Shown here: in pieces, positions 16,764 through 25,696 of the stretch
How the letters are laid out: each line of letters starts with the position of its first letter
How positions within the stretch are numbered: the stretch's first letter is position 1
Assembly: GCA_017451735.1 (NCBI GenBank)
Contig: JAFTNU010000032.1
Coordinates: 1-64,000 of the forward strand
Length of the DNA stretch: 64,000 bases
Direction: 5' to 3'
DNA from: Clostridia bacterium
GTDB taxonomy: Bacteria; Bacillota; Clostridia; Oscillospirales; CAG-272
Program-made: the position numbers and the translations under genes
Notes under the pieces: model-generated
The model's input: only the letters and a program-made list of their open reading frames with translations
Told to the model about the DNA's origin: nothing
Databases searched by the model: none

Positions 16764-16795
16764 AAAAACACCACTTCCTAAGAAGTGGTGTTTTT
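16764..16795. terminator. Terminator of the tRNA operon
   Basis: AAAAACACCACTTC and GAAGTGGTGTTTTT pair around CTAA, giving a strong bidirectional terminator just past the tRNA-His 3' end on the minus strand. Confidence 0.88.
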
Positions 16796-16802
16796 CTTCT
16801 GG

Positions 16803-16877
16803 GGTGGGTGATGGGAGTCGAACCCACGACCTCCAGGGCCACAACCTGGCGCTCTAACCAACTGAGCTACACTCACC
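16803..16877 (-). tRNA. tRNA-His (anticodon GTG)
   Basis: The minus strand shows GGTGAGTG at the 5' end, including the extra G-1 typical of tRNA-His, pairing with CACCCACC. Anticodon stem CCAGG/CCTGG encloses TTGTGGC. The T loop is TTCGACT. Last of a three-tRNA operon. Confidence 0.95.
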
Positions 16878-16893
16878 ATATGAAATTCTGCAG

Positions 16894-16970
16894 TGGCGCG
16901 CCTTGGGGGACTCGAACCCTCGACCTACTGCTTAGAAGGCAGTTGCTCTATCCAGCTGAGCTAAAGGCGC
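16894..16970 (-). tRNA. tRNA-Arg (anticodon TCT)
   Basis: Acceptor GCGCCTT/AAGGCGC, anticodon stem CTGC/GCAG with loop CTTCTAA, T loop TTCGAGT, and encoded CCA at 16894-16896. Confidence 0.95.
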
Positions 16971-16976
16971 ATGCAA

Positions 16977-17050
<74 letters not shown>

Positions 17051-17077
17051 TTGTGGTGATTTCAAAACTGCCCTACT

Positions 17078-17106
17078 ATCATAACACATTCATGGGTACT
17101 TGTCAA
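17078..17106 (-). promoter_or_regulatory. Promoter of the Gly-Arg-His tRNA operon
   Basis: On the minus strand perfect TTGACA (17101-17106), 17-base spacer and TATGAT (17078-17083), about 28 bases before tRNA-Gly. Confidence 0.88.
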
Positions 17107-17195
17107 GAGGAATTTTGAAAAAATCCTGATTTTTTTCGTTTTTTCGCCGCGGTGTGTGTAAAAGAGGCGCGGGAGTCATTATCTACTGCCAAACA

Positions 17196-17224
17196 TTGAC
17201 AGGAAAAGCGATATTTGATATAAT
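17196..17224 (+). promoter_or_regulatory. Promoter of the TIR-LRR gene
   Basis: Perfect TTGACA (17196-17201), 17-base spacer and perfect TATAAT (17219-17224), giving a leader of about 50 bases before the ATG. Such a consensus promoter suggests constitutive expression. Confidence 0.87.
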
Positions 17225-17282
17225 AGATATAATATATAAAATCATAGCTTCATTTGCGGCGAATGGCCGGAAAGGAGAATTT

Positions 17283-20168
17283 ATGCAACTGACAACGGTG
17301 GTGTGTCCGATCTGCGGCGCGCTTTTGCCCGACGAGGGGGTCAAACGGGTCTGCCGATATTGTAAAACAGTGCATGTTGTGGGAGATCCCCAATTGGAGC
17401 ACGATTTCGCCCAGGCCAATGTGTTTCGCGAGAGCACCCGCTTCCGCGAGGCGGAGGGCATGTATCGGAATATCATCAAAAGCTATCCTGACGGGGATCT
17501 TTCCGATGCCTATTGGAATTTGTTTCTTTGCAAGCAACGGGTCATGTTTGAAACCGATGAGAAGGGGGAGCGGTTTCCCTCCTTTTATGCGGTAACCCCG
17601 GAGGAGATCGTCAATTCCCCCGATTGCATTAAGGCGGTGGAGTATGCCGAGAGGTATGATCCCGAAAAAGCCGAACGCTTTCGTGAAATGATAGGGCGGC
17701 TGGAGCAGGCCAAGCGGTTATACCGATTGATCGACCGGACCACCCGCCCTTACGATGTTTTTATCTGCTTTAAGAAAACATCCTTTGCGGGCGGTGTCAC
17801 CCGGGATCACGACCTGGCGTACGACCTTTATAACCATTTTGCAAGCCGTTATCGGGTGTTCTTCAGCGAGAAGTCGCTCAAGGACGTGGCCGTCCGCGAA
17901 TATGAGCCTAACATTTATTACGGCTTGTATACGGCCAAGGTCATGCTGGTGCTTTGCAGTAAACGGGAATATCTGGGTTCTCAATGGGTAAAGAACGAGT
18001 GGAGCCGTTTTTATGCCTTTACCAAAAACACCGCCGCCAACAAGACCATCGTTCCTATTTTTATCGATGATTTTACCCCGGGGATGCTCCCCGAGGAGTT
18101 GGTGGGCTATCAGGGCCTCCATGCTGATGTGCACCTGATTGCCGAGCTGGAACGTACCTTGGAGCGGATCATCCACCCCGTAGACATGGAAAAAGCCATG
18201 GAAGCGCGACTGGGTGAGCGGGACAAGATGTGGGCCCAACGCCTGGAGGAAGAGCGCCTGCAACGGGAAGAGGAACAAAAACGGCGCGAGGAGGAGCAAC
18301 GCAAACGGGAGGCCGAGCAGCAAAAGCGCCTGGAGCAGATGGAGGAGATGCTTAAAAAATCCGCAGCGCCCTCCGGTTCAATATCCGCACAGTCGCCGGA
18401 GCTGCCGAAGGCGCCGAAAACACCCAAGCAGAAGGCATCTGCTCAGCCCAAATCCAAGCCCCTGCCACATTCCGGCGATGAGGATGAAAAGCAGAAAAAA
18501 GAACCGAAATTTTTGACACGTCCGTGGATTTTTGTGTTCATTGCCGTTGCTTTGATGCTTTGCGCGGCCATTGCTGTGCCGATTGTCGTTTACAATGTCA
18601 ATCAAAGCAAAACACAACCGACCTATGTATATGAAAAGGGGACGCAAGGTGTAAGAATTTTGTCTTGCAGCAATGCGAAGGGAGATTTGACCATTCCCGA
18701 GATCATAGACGGTGCAACGGTGTTTTCGATTGGCGAAGGCGCTTTTAAGGATAATGATGATCTCACAAGTGTCATGATTCCCTCCGGTGTGAAGGAGATC
18801 GGTGCGTCGGCCTTTTATGATTGTAACGGTTTGACCCGCGTGGTGATTGGGCAAGGTGTCGGAAAAATCGGCGAAAAATCCTTTGCCTATTGCACCGCCC
18901 TGACCGATATCGCCGGTTGGGAAAACGTGGAAACCATTGGTGCGAGAGCGTTCTCCAATTGTACAAGCTTGGGGAATGTGACCATCCCAAAGAGCGTTCG
19001 GAGCTTGGGAGAAGGTGCATTTTCTTATTGCTCCGGACTTGAAAGCATTACGGCGCCCGATAATGTGGTATATCATAGCGTAAGCAATTGCCTCATCCAT
19101 ATAAGTGATAAAATTTTGGTAGCGGGTTGTAGCAAGAGTGTGATCCCGACCGACGGTAGTGTAACAAGCATCGCCGCAAGTGCATTTGCCGGCTGCATCG
19201 GGGTGACAAATATGACCATTCCGGAAAGTATCACATCGATCGACCAAGGGACATTCAGAGGGTGCACGAATTTGACCGATATTACCATTGGAAAAAACGT
19301 GGCTACAATTGGTATAGCGGCATTTTCGAATTGCCCAAAGCTTTCTGTCGTTTATTACGGTGGCGATCAAGGTGATTGGGAGAGGATCAGCATCGGTGCT
19401 TCAAACGAGTCATTGCTGAGCGCCACGATCCATTACAACGCAGACAGCACGGGAATGTCGGGCGGAGCACTGATATTTACTTCTGCCGGCAATGGCTATG
19501 CGGTTTCCGGCATTGGCACCTACACCGCTTCAAGTCTGGTGATTCCCGATACGTATAACGGTTTACCTGTCACAAGTATTGCTGCCAACGCCTTTGACGG
19601 CTGTAAGACCATTACCGATATTACCATTCCGTCAAGCATCACAAGCATCGGCAACAGAGCCTTTCGCGATTGTACGGCAGTGACGGCCATCTACTTCAAC
19701 GCGACTGCCTTGGAGGATCTGGATTCTCAGAATTATGTTTTCCAACGGGTTGGAAAAAGCGGGGATGGCATTACCGTTTATATTGGCGCTAATGTGACCA
19801 AGATTCCTGCATGTCTGCTCTATTCCAACGGTGACAGTGCCGATGCACCCAATGTTAAAAATGTCACTTTTGCAGTTAACGGCATTTGTACAAGCATCGG
19901 CGATAAGGCCTTTGCCAATCTTCCGAATCTGGAAAGCATCACCATTCCCGAATCTATCATAAGCATTGGCAATGGGGCGTTTTACCATTGTGCAAATTTG
20001 AATCATGTCATATTTGAGGATACCTTAGGTTGGAGCTACAGTGGTTCTGCTACCGCGTCTTCCGGCACAGATATTGCAGCTGCCGATCTGGCCGACACCG
20101 TAACCGCGGCAACCTATTTGACAGATACTTACTGCAATTACTATTGGTACTGTTTGGGACGCACTTGA
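17283..20168 (+). CDS. TIR-domain transmembrane protein with external BspA-type LRRs
   Basis: 961 residues. Domains in order: a zinc ribbon (C8, C11, C24, C27); a helical, TPR-like stretch to about 150; a TIR domain about 157-290 beginning YDVFICFKKTS and containing SKREYLGSQWVKNEW, where E239 sits where TIR NAD-cleaving enzymes keep their catalytic glutamate; a charged coiled coil at 319-360; a Pro/Lys linker; one membrane helix about 413-438; then from about 470 to 910 many LRR_5 (BspA/TpLRR) repeats of the type IPSSITSIGNRAFRDC. Topology should place TIR inside and LRRs outside. ATG at 17283 follows AAAGGAGAA. Single-gene unit with its own promoter and terminator. Ligand and output unknown. 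Confidence 0.88.
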   Translation: MQLTTVVCPICGALLPDEGVKRVCRYCKTVHVVGDPQLEHDFAQANVFRESTRFREAEGMYRNIIKSYPDGDLSDAYWNLFLCKQRVMFETDEKGERFPSFYAVTPEEIVNSPDCIKAVEYAERYDPEKAERFREMIGRLEQAKRLYRLIDRTTRPYDVFICFKKTSFAGGVTRDHDLAYDLYNHFASRYRVFFSEKSLKDVAVREYEPNIYYGLYTAKVMLVLCSKREYLGSQWVKNEWSRFYAFTKNTAANKTIVPIFIDDFTPGMLPEELVGYQGLHADVHLIAELERTLERIIHPVDMEKAMEARLGERDKMWAQRLEEERLQREEEQKRREEEQRKREAEQQKRLEQMEEMLKKSAAPSGSISAQSPELPKAPKTPKQKASAQPKSKPLPHSGDEDEKQKKEPKFLTRPWIFVFIAVALMLCAAIAVPIVVYNVNQSKTQPTYVYEKGTQGVRILSCSNAKGDLTIPEIIDGATVFSIGEGAFKDNDDLTSVMIPSGVKEIGASAFYDCNGLTRVVIGQGVGKIGEKSFAYCTALTDIAGWENVETIGARAFSNCTSLGNVTIPKSVRSLGEGAFSYCSGLESITAPDNVVYHSVSNCLIHISDKILVAGCSKSVIPTDGSVTSIAASAFAGCIGVTNMTIPESITSIDQGTFRGCTNLTDITIGKNVATIGIAAFSNCPKLSVVYYGGDQGDWERISIGASNESLLSATIHYNADSTGMSGGALIFTSAGNGYAVSGIGTYTASSLVIPDTYNGLPVTSIAANAFDGCKTITDITIPSSITSIGNRAFRDCTAVTAIYFNATALEDLDSQNYVFQRVGKSGDGITVYIGANVTKIPACLLYSNGDSADAPNVKNVTFAVNGICTSIGDKAFANLPNLESITIPESIISIGNGAFYHCANLNHVIFEDTLGWSYSGSATASSGTDIAAADLADTVTAATYLTDTYCNYYWYCLGRT

Positions 20169-20178
20169 TGGAAAATCT

Positions 20179-20219
20179 CCCGCCACGGCAGTTTGCCGTG
20201 GCGGGCTTTCTCGTTTTTG
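20179..20219 (+). terminator. Terminator of the TIR-LRR gene
   Basis: CCCGCCACGGCA and TGCCGTGGCGGG pair around a three-base loop, followed by CTTTCTCGTTTTT. Confidence 0.88.
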
Positions 20220-20314
20220 ATTACGCAAAAATCGCCGGGGGATGGTGCTCTCCGCGTTTCACAAGAAAACCGGGGCCACGACATTATCGCAGATCGCTTT
20301 TTCGTCGTCGCCTC

Positions 20315-20343
20315 TTGCCTTTGTGCCCGAAATGTGGTACAAT
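20315..20343 (+). promoter_or_regulatory. Promoter of yqeG
   Basis: TTGCCT (20315-20320), 17-base spacer, TACAAT (20338-20343), about 50 bases before the start codon. Confidence 0.7.
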
Positions 20344-20393
20344 AATAGCATTGGGTACTTTTGCACCGTTAAAGCTTGAAGGGAGGGGAATCC

Positions 20394-20945
20394 ATGGCTC
20401 TGCTGCAACCGAATCGTACGTTCCTTTCCTATCGGGAGGTCAGCGCCGCGTTGCTGCGCGAGATGGGGATAGAGGTCCTGTTGTTGGATATCGACAACAC
20501 TCTGGCACCGTATGAGCAACCTGAGCCCGACGAGCAGATCCGCCTGTGGCTGCAATCGCTTGCCCGTGCGGGTATCCGTGCGGCCTTTCTTTCCAACAAT
20601 CACGGCGAACGGGTCGAGTTATTTAATAAAACGCTTGCATTGCCCGTGCGCTATGACGCCCATAAGCCACTGCCCCGACAGGCAAAGAAAATGATGAAAC
20701 GCCTTGGTGGCAACCGTAAGAATACCGCATTGATGGGCGATCAGATCTTTACCGACGTGCTTTGTGCTCATCTTGCGGGCATCCGTGGCTTTTTGGTGCC
20801 GCCCATTGTGGATCGCACCGACCGCGGAACGCGATTCAAACGCCGTATGGAACGAAAAATTCTCAAACGGTATTACAAAAAACACACCGACGCCCCGGAT
20901 ATCCGTGTGGGCAGTCCGTTAACAAAGGAGTATATCAAAACATGA
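20394..20945 (+). CDS. yqeG: YqeG-family HAD phosphatase
   Basis: 183 residues. LLLDIDNTLAPYE is HAD motif I (DxDxT form), FLSNN is motif II, KPLPRQAKKM carries the lysine and LMGDQIFTDVLCA is motif III/IV. This is the HAD-IIIA layout of YqeG, a conserved Firmicutes gene thought to act as a lipid or nucleotide phosphatase. GGGAGGGGAA precedes the ATG. Its stop overlaps the next start (ATGA). Confidence 0.92.
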   Translation: MALLQPNRTFLSYREVSAALLREMGIEVLLLDIDNTLAPYEQPEPDEQIRLWLQSLARAGIRAAFLSNNHGERVELFNKTLALPVRYDAHKPLPRQAKKMMKRLGGNRKNTALMGDQIFTDVLCAHLAGIRGFLVPPIVDRTDRGTRFKRRMERKILKRYYKKHTDAPDIRVGSPLTKEYIKT

Positions 20946-21799
20946 GAGATCACGCTGTATTCGGCCCCGGCGGCAACAGTAAAAGCTTTTACGATGCGGG
21001 CTATAAGACCACCCTGCAGGCGCCTGCCTTTGTGAAGGGCCTGGGGCTCGGTGCCTATGAATTCGAGGCGGGGAACGGCTTGACCGCAGGGATCCCCACT
21101 CTGCAAAAAATCGGTGCGGCGGCAAGGGAGCAGGGCATTGAAATGTCCCTGCACACCCCTTACTATATCTCGCTCTCGGGTGTGGATACCGAAAAGCGCT
21201 TGAAGAGCATCGATTACATTCGGAAATCCCTGGAGGCCGCCGAGGCACTGGGAGCCGATACCATCGTCATCCATAGCGGGAGTGCCGCCAAGATCTCTCG
21301 TCGGGAGGCCATGGATCTGGCTAAGGATACCTTGCTTAAAACCATCGAGGCGGTGGGGGATACGCCCATTCATCTGGGACTTGAAACCATGGGCAAGATC
21401 AATCAGCTGGGAACATTGGAGGAGGTCATCGAGCTCTGCCGATTGGATCCTCGTTTCTACCCCGTGGTGGATTTCGGACACATGAATGCCCGTGAACGGG
21501 GCGGATTTTTCCCCGATCGGGATAGCTACCGTCGGGTGTTCGACGCGGTGGCCGAGGGACTCGGTGACGAGAAGGCCCGCTATATGCATTGTCATTTTTC
21601 CAAGATTGAGTACACCGATGCAGGTGAGAAACGGCACCTGACCTTTGAGGATGCGGTCTATGGCCCTGCTTTCGAGCCGCTTGCCGAGGCTCTGGTTCTG
21701 GATGGGCTTTGTCCCCGCATCATTTGTGAATCGGCGGGCACCATGGCGGAGGATGCTCTGGCCATGCAGAAGGCCTATCTGGCCGCTCTTGAAGCATAA
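20942..21799 (+). CDS. Endonuclease IV-like TIM-barrel protein
   Basis: 285 residues of the AP endonuclease 2 family. SLHTPYYISL, VIHSGSAAK, LGLETMGK, VVDFGHMNARE, HCHFSK and IICESAG supply the histidine, glutamate and aspartate metal ligands in family order. It probably cuts at abasic sites in DNA repair. It is coupled to yqeG by a four-base overlap. Confidence 0.85.
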   Translation: MRDHAVFGPGGNSKSFYDAGYKTTLQAPAFVKGLGLGAYEFEAGNGLTAGIPTLQKIGAAAREQGIEMSLHTPYYISLSGVDTEKRLKSIDYIRKSLEAAEALGADTIVIHSGSAAKISRREAMDLAKDTLLKTIEAVGDTPIHLGLETMGKINQLGTLEEVIELCRLDPRFYPVVDFGHMNARERGGFFPDRDSYRRVFDAVAEGLGDEKARYMHCHFSKIEYTDAGEKRHLTFEDAVYGPAFEPLAEALVLDGLCPRIICESAGTMAEDALAMQKAYLAALEA

Positions 21800-21814
21800 A
21801 ATTGCAAACGGTAG

Positions 21815-21846
21815 TAAAAAAGCGTGCACATGTGCACGCTTTTTTA
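21815..21846. terminator. Perfect bidirectional terminator
   Basis: A perfect palindrome: AAAAAAGCGTGCACA and its complement meet at 21830/21831. It serves the endonuclease gene and the convergent pdxT. Confidence 0.9.
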
Positions 21847-22416
21847 CTATTTACAGACCTTTTCTAAAAAGAATCGGTGAACCGAGGTGTCAGTTGTCAG
21901 CTCGGGGTGAAAAGCGGTGACCAGCTGGTTGTCTTGCCTTGCCGCCACGATCCTGCCGTCGCATGTTGCCAGCACTTCGGCCTTATCCCCGCAAGAGACG
22001 ATATAGGGCGCACGGATAAAGGTCATGGGGATATTCCCGATACCGTTAAAGGGCTTTTCGGTATCAAAGCTACCCAATTGCCGCCCGTAGGCATTGCGCT
22101 TTGCCACGATATCCATGGTGCCGAGATGAACGATGTCATCCCCTTCGATCCTTTTTGCCAACAGAATGAGGCCTGCGCAGGTGCCAAAGGTCGGTAACCC
22201 CCGACGGATCATGGCCTGCACGTCGGCAAGCATATCAAGATCCCGCAAAAGCTTACCCATTACGGTGCTTTCTCCTCCGGGGATCACCATTCCGTCCATG
22301 GATTTTGTCAGATCTTTGGGCTGACGTATCTCAAAAACCGTGGCACCGAGACCCGAAAGCATGGCCTCATGCTCGGCAAAAGCGCCCTGAAGTGCCAGAA
22401 TGCCAATGCGCATCAT
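21847..22416 (-). CDS. pdxT: Pyridoxal 5'-phosphate synthase glutaminase subunit
   Basis: 189 residues. [23 protein letters not shown], the nucleophile cysteine in [11 protein letters not shown] and the HPE triad end in TAFHPELT are all present. It releases ammonia from glutamine for PdxS in the deoxyxylulose-independent vitamin B6 route. Start at 22416 or 22413; the pdxS stop overlaps both. Confidence 0.97.
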   Translation of the reverse strand: MMRIGILALQGAFAEHEAMLSGLGATVFEIRQPKDLTKSMDGMVIPGGESTVMGKLLRDLDMLADVQAMIRRGLPTFGTCAGLILLAKRIEGDDIVHLGTMDIVAKRNAYGRQLGSFDTEKPFNGIGNIPMTFIRAPYIVSCGDKAEVLATCDGRIVAARQDNQLVTAFHPELTTDTSVHRFFLEKVCK

Positions 22417-23288
22417 TTGCCTCTTTCCGCCATAAGCAATGCGATCTCCTGCTCGTTGATGCCCACCATGGCTTCGCCCAGATCCTCGGAAAGCTCGGCA
22501 AGCATTTTATGGTCGTTAAAGTTGGTCACGGCCTTGACAATGGCGGCGGCGCGCTTTTCGGGGTTCCCCGATTTGAAGATACCGGAGCCCACAAAAACAC
22601 CCTCGGCGCCCAGCTGCATCATCAGTGCGGCATCGGCGGGCGTTGCCACGCCGCCTGCCGCAAAGTTGACCACCGGCAGCTTGCCGTGCTCGGCCACATA
22701 TTGCACCAATGCGTAGTCGACCTGCAGGTCCTTGGCGGCCTGATAGAGCTCATCCTTTGACATGGAGGAAAGACGGCGGATCTGGCTTTGCATCATGCGC
22801 ATATGACGGACGGCCTGAACCACATCACCCGTGCCGGGCTCGCCCCTGGTGCGGATCATGGCTGCACCCTCGCTGATACGGCGGAGTGCTTCACCCAGAT
22901 CCTTCGCACCGCAGACAAAGGGAACATCAAATTGCGTTTTGTCGATGTGGTATTTATCGTCTGCGGGGGAGAGCACCTCGCTCTCGTCAATATAGTCGAT
23001 CTCGATGGCTTGCAAAATTTGCGCTTCGGCAAAATGACCGATCCGACATTTTGCCATGACGGGAATCGATACGGCCTGCTGAATGCCCTTGATCATCTTG
23101 GGATCGCTCATACGGGCGACGCCTCCGGCGGCGCGGATATCGGCAGGGATCCTTTCCAGCGCCATGACGGCGCATGCGCCCGCTGCTTCGGCAATCTTGG
23201 CCTGTTCGGGTGTAGTAACATCCATGATGACGCCGCCCTTGAGCATTTGCGCCAGATTTTTATTGAGTTCATAACGGTTTGCGGACAT
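22413..23288 (-). CDS. pdxS: Pyridoxal 5'-phosphate synthase lyase subunit
   Basis: 291 residues. Highly conserved: [71 protein letters not shown] and GVFVGSGIF. It condenses ribose 5-phosphate, glyceraldehyde 3-phosphate and ammonia to PLP. The ATG at 23288 follows AAGGAGG, so the longer frame to 23318 is rejected. Confidence 0.98.
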   Translation of the reverse strand: MSANRYELNKNLAQMLKGGVIMDVTTPEQAKIAEAAGACAVMALERIPADIRAAGGVARMSDPKMIKGIQQAVSIPVMAKCRIGHFAEAQILQAIEIDYIDESEVLSPADDKYHIDKTQFDVPFVCGAKDLGEALRRISEGAAMIRTRGEPGTGDVVQAVRHMRMMQSQIRRLSSMSKDELYQAAKDLQVDYALVQYVAEHGKLPVVNFAAGGVATPADAALMMQLGAEGVFVGSGIFKSGNPEKRAAAIVKAVTNFNDHKMLAELSEDLGEAMVGINEQEIALLMAERGK

Positions 23289-23766
23289 TTCTGAGTTCCT
23301 CCTTGAAATGGAATGCACTCAGTATATATCGATTTTGATTGGATTTAAATAACCAAATCCGAACAATTTTATCATACCAGATAAAGGAGCTTTGCGACGG
23401 GAGAAGGAGAAAAGCGGCAACGTATGTCATTTTTTTATATCCTGCTCGGAATCATGCGTTCCTTCCGTAAAGAAAATCATCGGCTGATGTGCAGAAAATC
23501 TCTTATCATGCGAAAATTTTCTGTATCTTTCGCTTTTTTATTGCAGAAACCCCGAGAATTCCAAAAAATACGGCCAAAGGGTAGACATTTACTTTAAAGT
23601 GTGATATAATAACATATAAGTATGTAATTTGAGATGCTTTCGTGATCCTTCTGCCGATAATGGCGGACGATCGTATCCTTTGACAGACAGCATAGGGCTG
23701 TCCTTATTGCGCGCTTTTGCGTTGCATGAGCGCTACGATGAAAAGCAATCAAGAAAGGGACTTTAT
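23289..23766. other. Intergenic region between pdxS and the ABC exporter
   Basis: 478 bases without a supported gene between divergent units. On the pdxS side an AT-rich stretch holds TATACT near 23318 as a possible -10. The other recognised element is the plus-strand promoter listed at 23582. A plus-strand frame runs into the permease gene but lacks a ribosome site before 23767. Confidence 0.6.
23582..23610 (+). promoter_or_regulatory. Promoter of the second glycan operon
   Basis: TAGACA (23582-23587), 17-base spacer, perfect TATAAT (23605-23610). The leader to the permease is about 150 bases long. Confidence 0.75.
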
Positions 23767-24543
23767 ATGACAGGCGTTATTCGCGCGATGAACAAATACC
23801 GATTCCTGTTGGGGCAATTGGTAGCACGTGATTTTAAAACCAGGTATAAGCGCAGTGTTCTCGGCGTGCTTTGGAGCATGTTGAATCCGTTGCTTACCAT
23901 GGGCGTTCAGTACCTTGTGTTTGTGAATTTGTTCCGTTGGGAGATCGAGAATTATGCGGTCTACCTGCTGATCGGTACTGTGACCTTCAACTTCTTTTCG
24001 GAGGCCACGCAGTCGGCACTTACATCCATAACAGGCAGTGCCTCGTTGATCACCAAGGTCTATATTCCCACTTATGTGTTTCCCGTTTCCAAGGTTCTTT
24101 CCTCCTGTATCAATCTGGCTTTTTCAACCTTGGCGCTTTATGTCATCATTTTGATACAAGGCGTACCGTTGAATGTTTATCATCTGCTGATTCCCGTATT
24201 GTACGCTACGCTGATCCTGTTCAGCCTGGGATTTGGTATGATCCTTTCGGCGCTGATGGTCTATTTCAGGGATATGCAGTTTCTCTACGGCGTGGTGATC
24301 ACCCTGTGGATGTACCTGACACCTTTGTTCTACCCGGTCAATATCATTCCCGACAACCTTTTTAAAATTTATCGTTTGAATCCCATGTACCAATACGTGA
24401 CCTTCTTCCGCACACTGGTGCTGGATGCCGCTTGCCCGAGCCTTGAGCAGTTTGCCTTCTGCGTTGGCTATGCGGTGCTGTTTATGGTGCTGGGCACCGT
24501 GATTTTCGGCAAGATGAAAAAGAAATTTATCCTTTACGTGTGA
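23767..24543 (+). CDS. ABC-2 polysaccharide export permease (Wzm/TagG type)
   Basis: 258 residues with about six membrane helices. The N-terminal LVARDFKTRYKRSVLGVLWSM is the classic cytoplasmic helix of Wzm/KpsM/TagG permeases, and LNPMYQYVTFFRTLVL near the end is also typical. It should form the channel for a lipid-linked glycan made by the downstream genes. AAAGGGA precedes the ATG. Confidence 0.93.
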   Translation: MTGVIRAMNKYRFLLGQLVARDFKTRYKRSVLGVLWSMLNPLLTMGVQYLVFVNLFRWEIENYAVYLLIGTVTFNFFSEATQSALTSITGSASLITKVYIPTYVFPVSKVLSSCINLAFSTLALYVIILIQGVPLNVYHLLIPVLYATLILFSLGFGMILSALMVYFRDMQFLYGVVITLWMYLTPLFYPVNIIPDNLFKIYRLNPMYQYVTFFRTLVLDAACPSLEQFAFCVGYAVLFMVLGTVIFGKMKKKFILYV

Positions 24544-24551
24544 GGATGACT

Positions 24552-25658
24552 ATGGAACAAGTAATGATCGACATCAATCAGGCCACCATGGATTTTCGCC
24601 GTGAGCATGATAACACCAATAGCCTCAAGGAGTTTTTTGTGAAGCTCTTGCAGGGCAAATTACACTATGAAAAATTCCGTGCCGTGGACAACGTGACGGC
24701 TCAGATCAAAAAAGGGCAGGTGTGCGGTATCATCGGTCGGAACGGTGCGGGTAAAAGCACGCTGCTGAAAATGATTGCCGGAGTGCTGAAGCCCACCGAC
24801 GGCTCGATTCGCATTCACGGCAATATCGCCCCCATGCTGGAGCTGGGCGCGGGCTTTGACCAGGATCTGACAGCAAAGGAAAATATTTATCTCAACGGTG
24901 CCATTCTCGGCTATAGCCGCGACTTTATCAACAAGCGTTTTGACGACATTGTCGAATTTGCTGAGCTACGGGAATTCATTGACCAACCCGTGCGGACCTT
25001 TTCCTCGGGGATGATGATGCGGCTTGCCTTTTCCATCGCCACGCAGGTGGATCCCGAGATCCTCATCGTGGATGAGATCCTTTCGGTGGGCGACAGTCAT
25101 TTCCGCCAGAAAAGCGAGGGACGTATGCGGGAAATGATGAGCGGCGGCACCACCGTGCTGATGGTTTCCCATGTGTTGGGGCAGATCCGCAGCATGTGCG
25201 ACCGCGTGATCTGGCTGGATCACGGTAAGGTGGTTATGGACGGCGACGCCAAGACCGTGTGCGACGCTTACGAGGGTTTGATCGACTTTGATAACGCCCC
25301 GAAATTTGAGATCGGGCGGCACATGGATGATATCCAGCGAGTCAATATGTACCCGGACAACTGGCTGCCTCCGCAAGGCTCCTACAAGATCAAAACAGGC
25401 CCCATGGGACTGGTTTCGGGCAATCTGCGTTGCCCCTTCAACGACCTGACCGGTAAGGAGAGGATCAGCATTTCATTGGATTGCAACGGTGAAGAAGAGC
25501 CCGTGGTCATCCATGTATCGGAGGAGCATATGAGCTTTGAGATCAAGGGAGCCCCCGACACGGTCGTGACAGTACAGATCAACAGCAATTTTTCTCGTTC
25601 GCCGGGGCAGGAGCAAAGAAAATTGTCTTTGGTTCTCGAAGACACGGATGGGAATTGA
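24552..25658 (+). CDS. ABC polysaccharide exporter ATPase (Wzt/TagH type)
   Basis: 368 residues. Walker A GRNGAGKST, the Q-loop zone near APMLELGAGFDQDLT (typical of Wzt), signature FSSGMMMRLAFS and Walker B EILIVDEILSVGD are all present. About 110 residues follow the nucleotide-binding domain; this tail is shorter than the carbohydrate-binding domain of classical Wzt and was not matched. TGAGG sits six bases before the ATG at 24552. Confidence 0.93.
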   Translation: MEQVMIDINQATMDFRREHDNTNSLKEFFVKLLQGKLHYEKFRAVDNVTAQIKKGQVCGIIGRNGAGKSTLLKMIAGVLKPTDGSIRIHGNIAPMLELGAGFDQDLTAKENIYLNGAILGYSRDFINKRFDDIVEFAELREFIDQPVRTFSSGMMMRLAFSIATQVDPEILIVDEILSVGDSHFRQKSEGRMREMMSGGTTVLMVSHVLGQIRSMCDRVIWLDHGKVVMDGDAKTVCDAYEGLIDFDNAPKFEIGRHMDDIQRVNMYPDNWLPPQGSYKIKTGPMGLVSGNLRCPFNDLTGKERISISLDCNGEEEPVVIHVSEEHMSFEIKGAPDTVVTVQINSNFSRSPGQEQRKLSLVLEDTDGN

Positions 25659-25696
25659 GCAAGAACTGCGGTTGAACAAGAAAAGGAGGAAATCCT

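Noticed and set aside
17154..17282. Longer start for the TIR-LRR protein
   Set aside because: The extra 43 codons run over the perfect promoter at 17196-17224. The ATG at 17283 has a good ribosome site.
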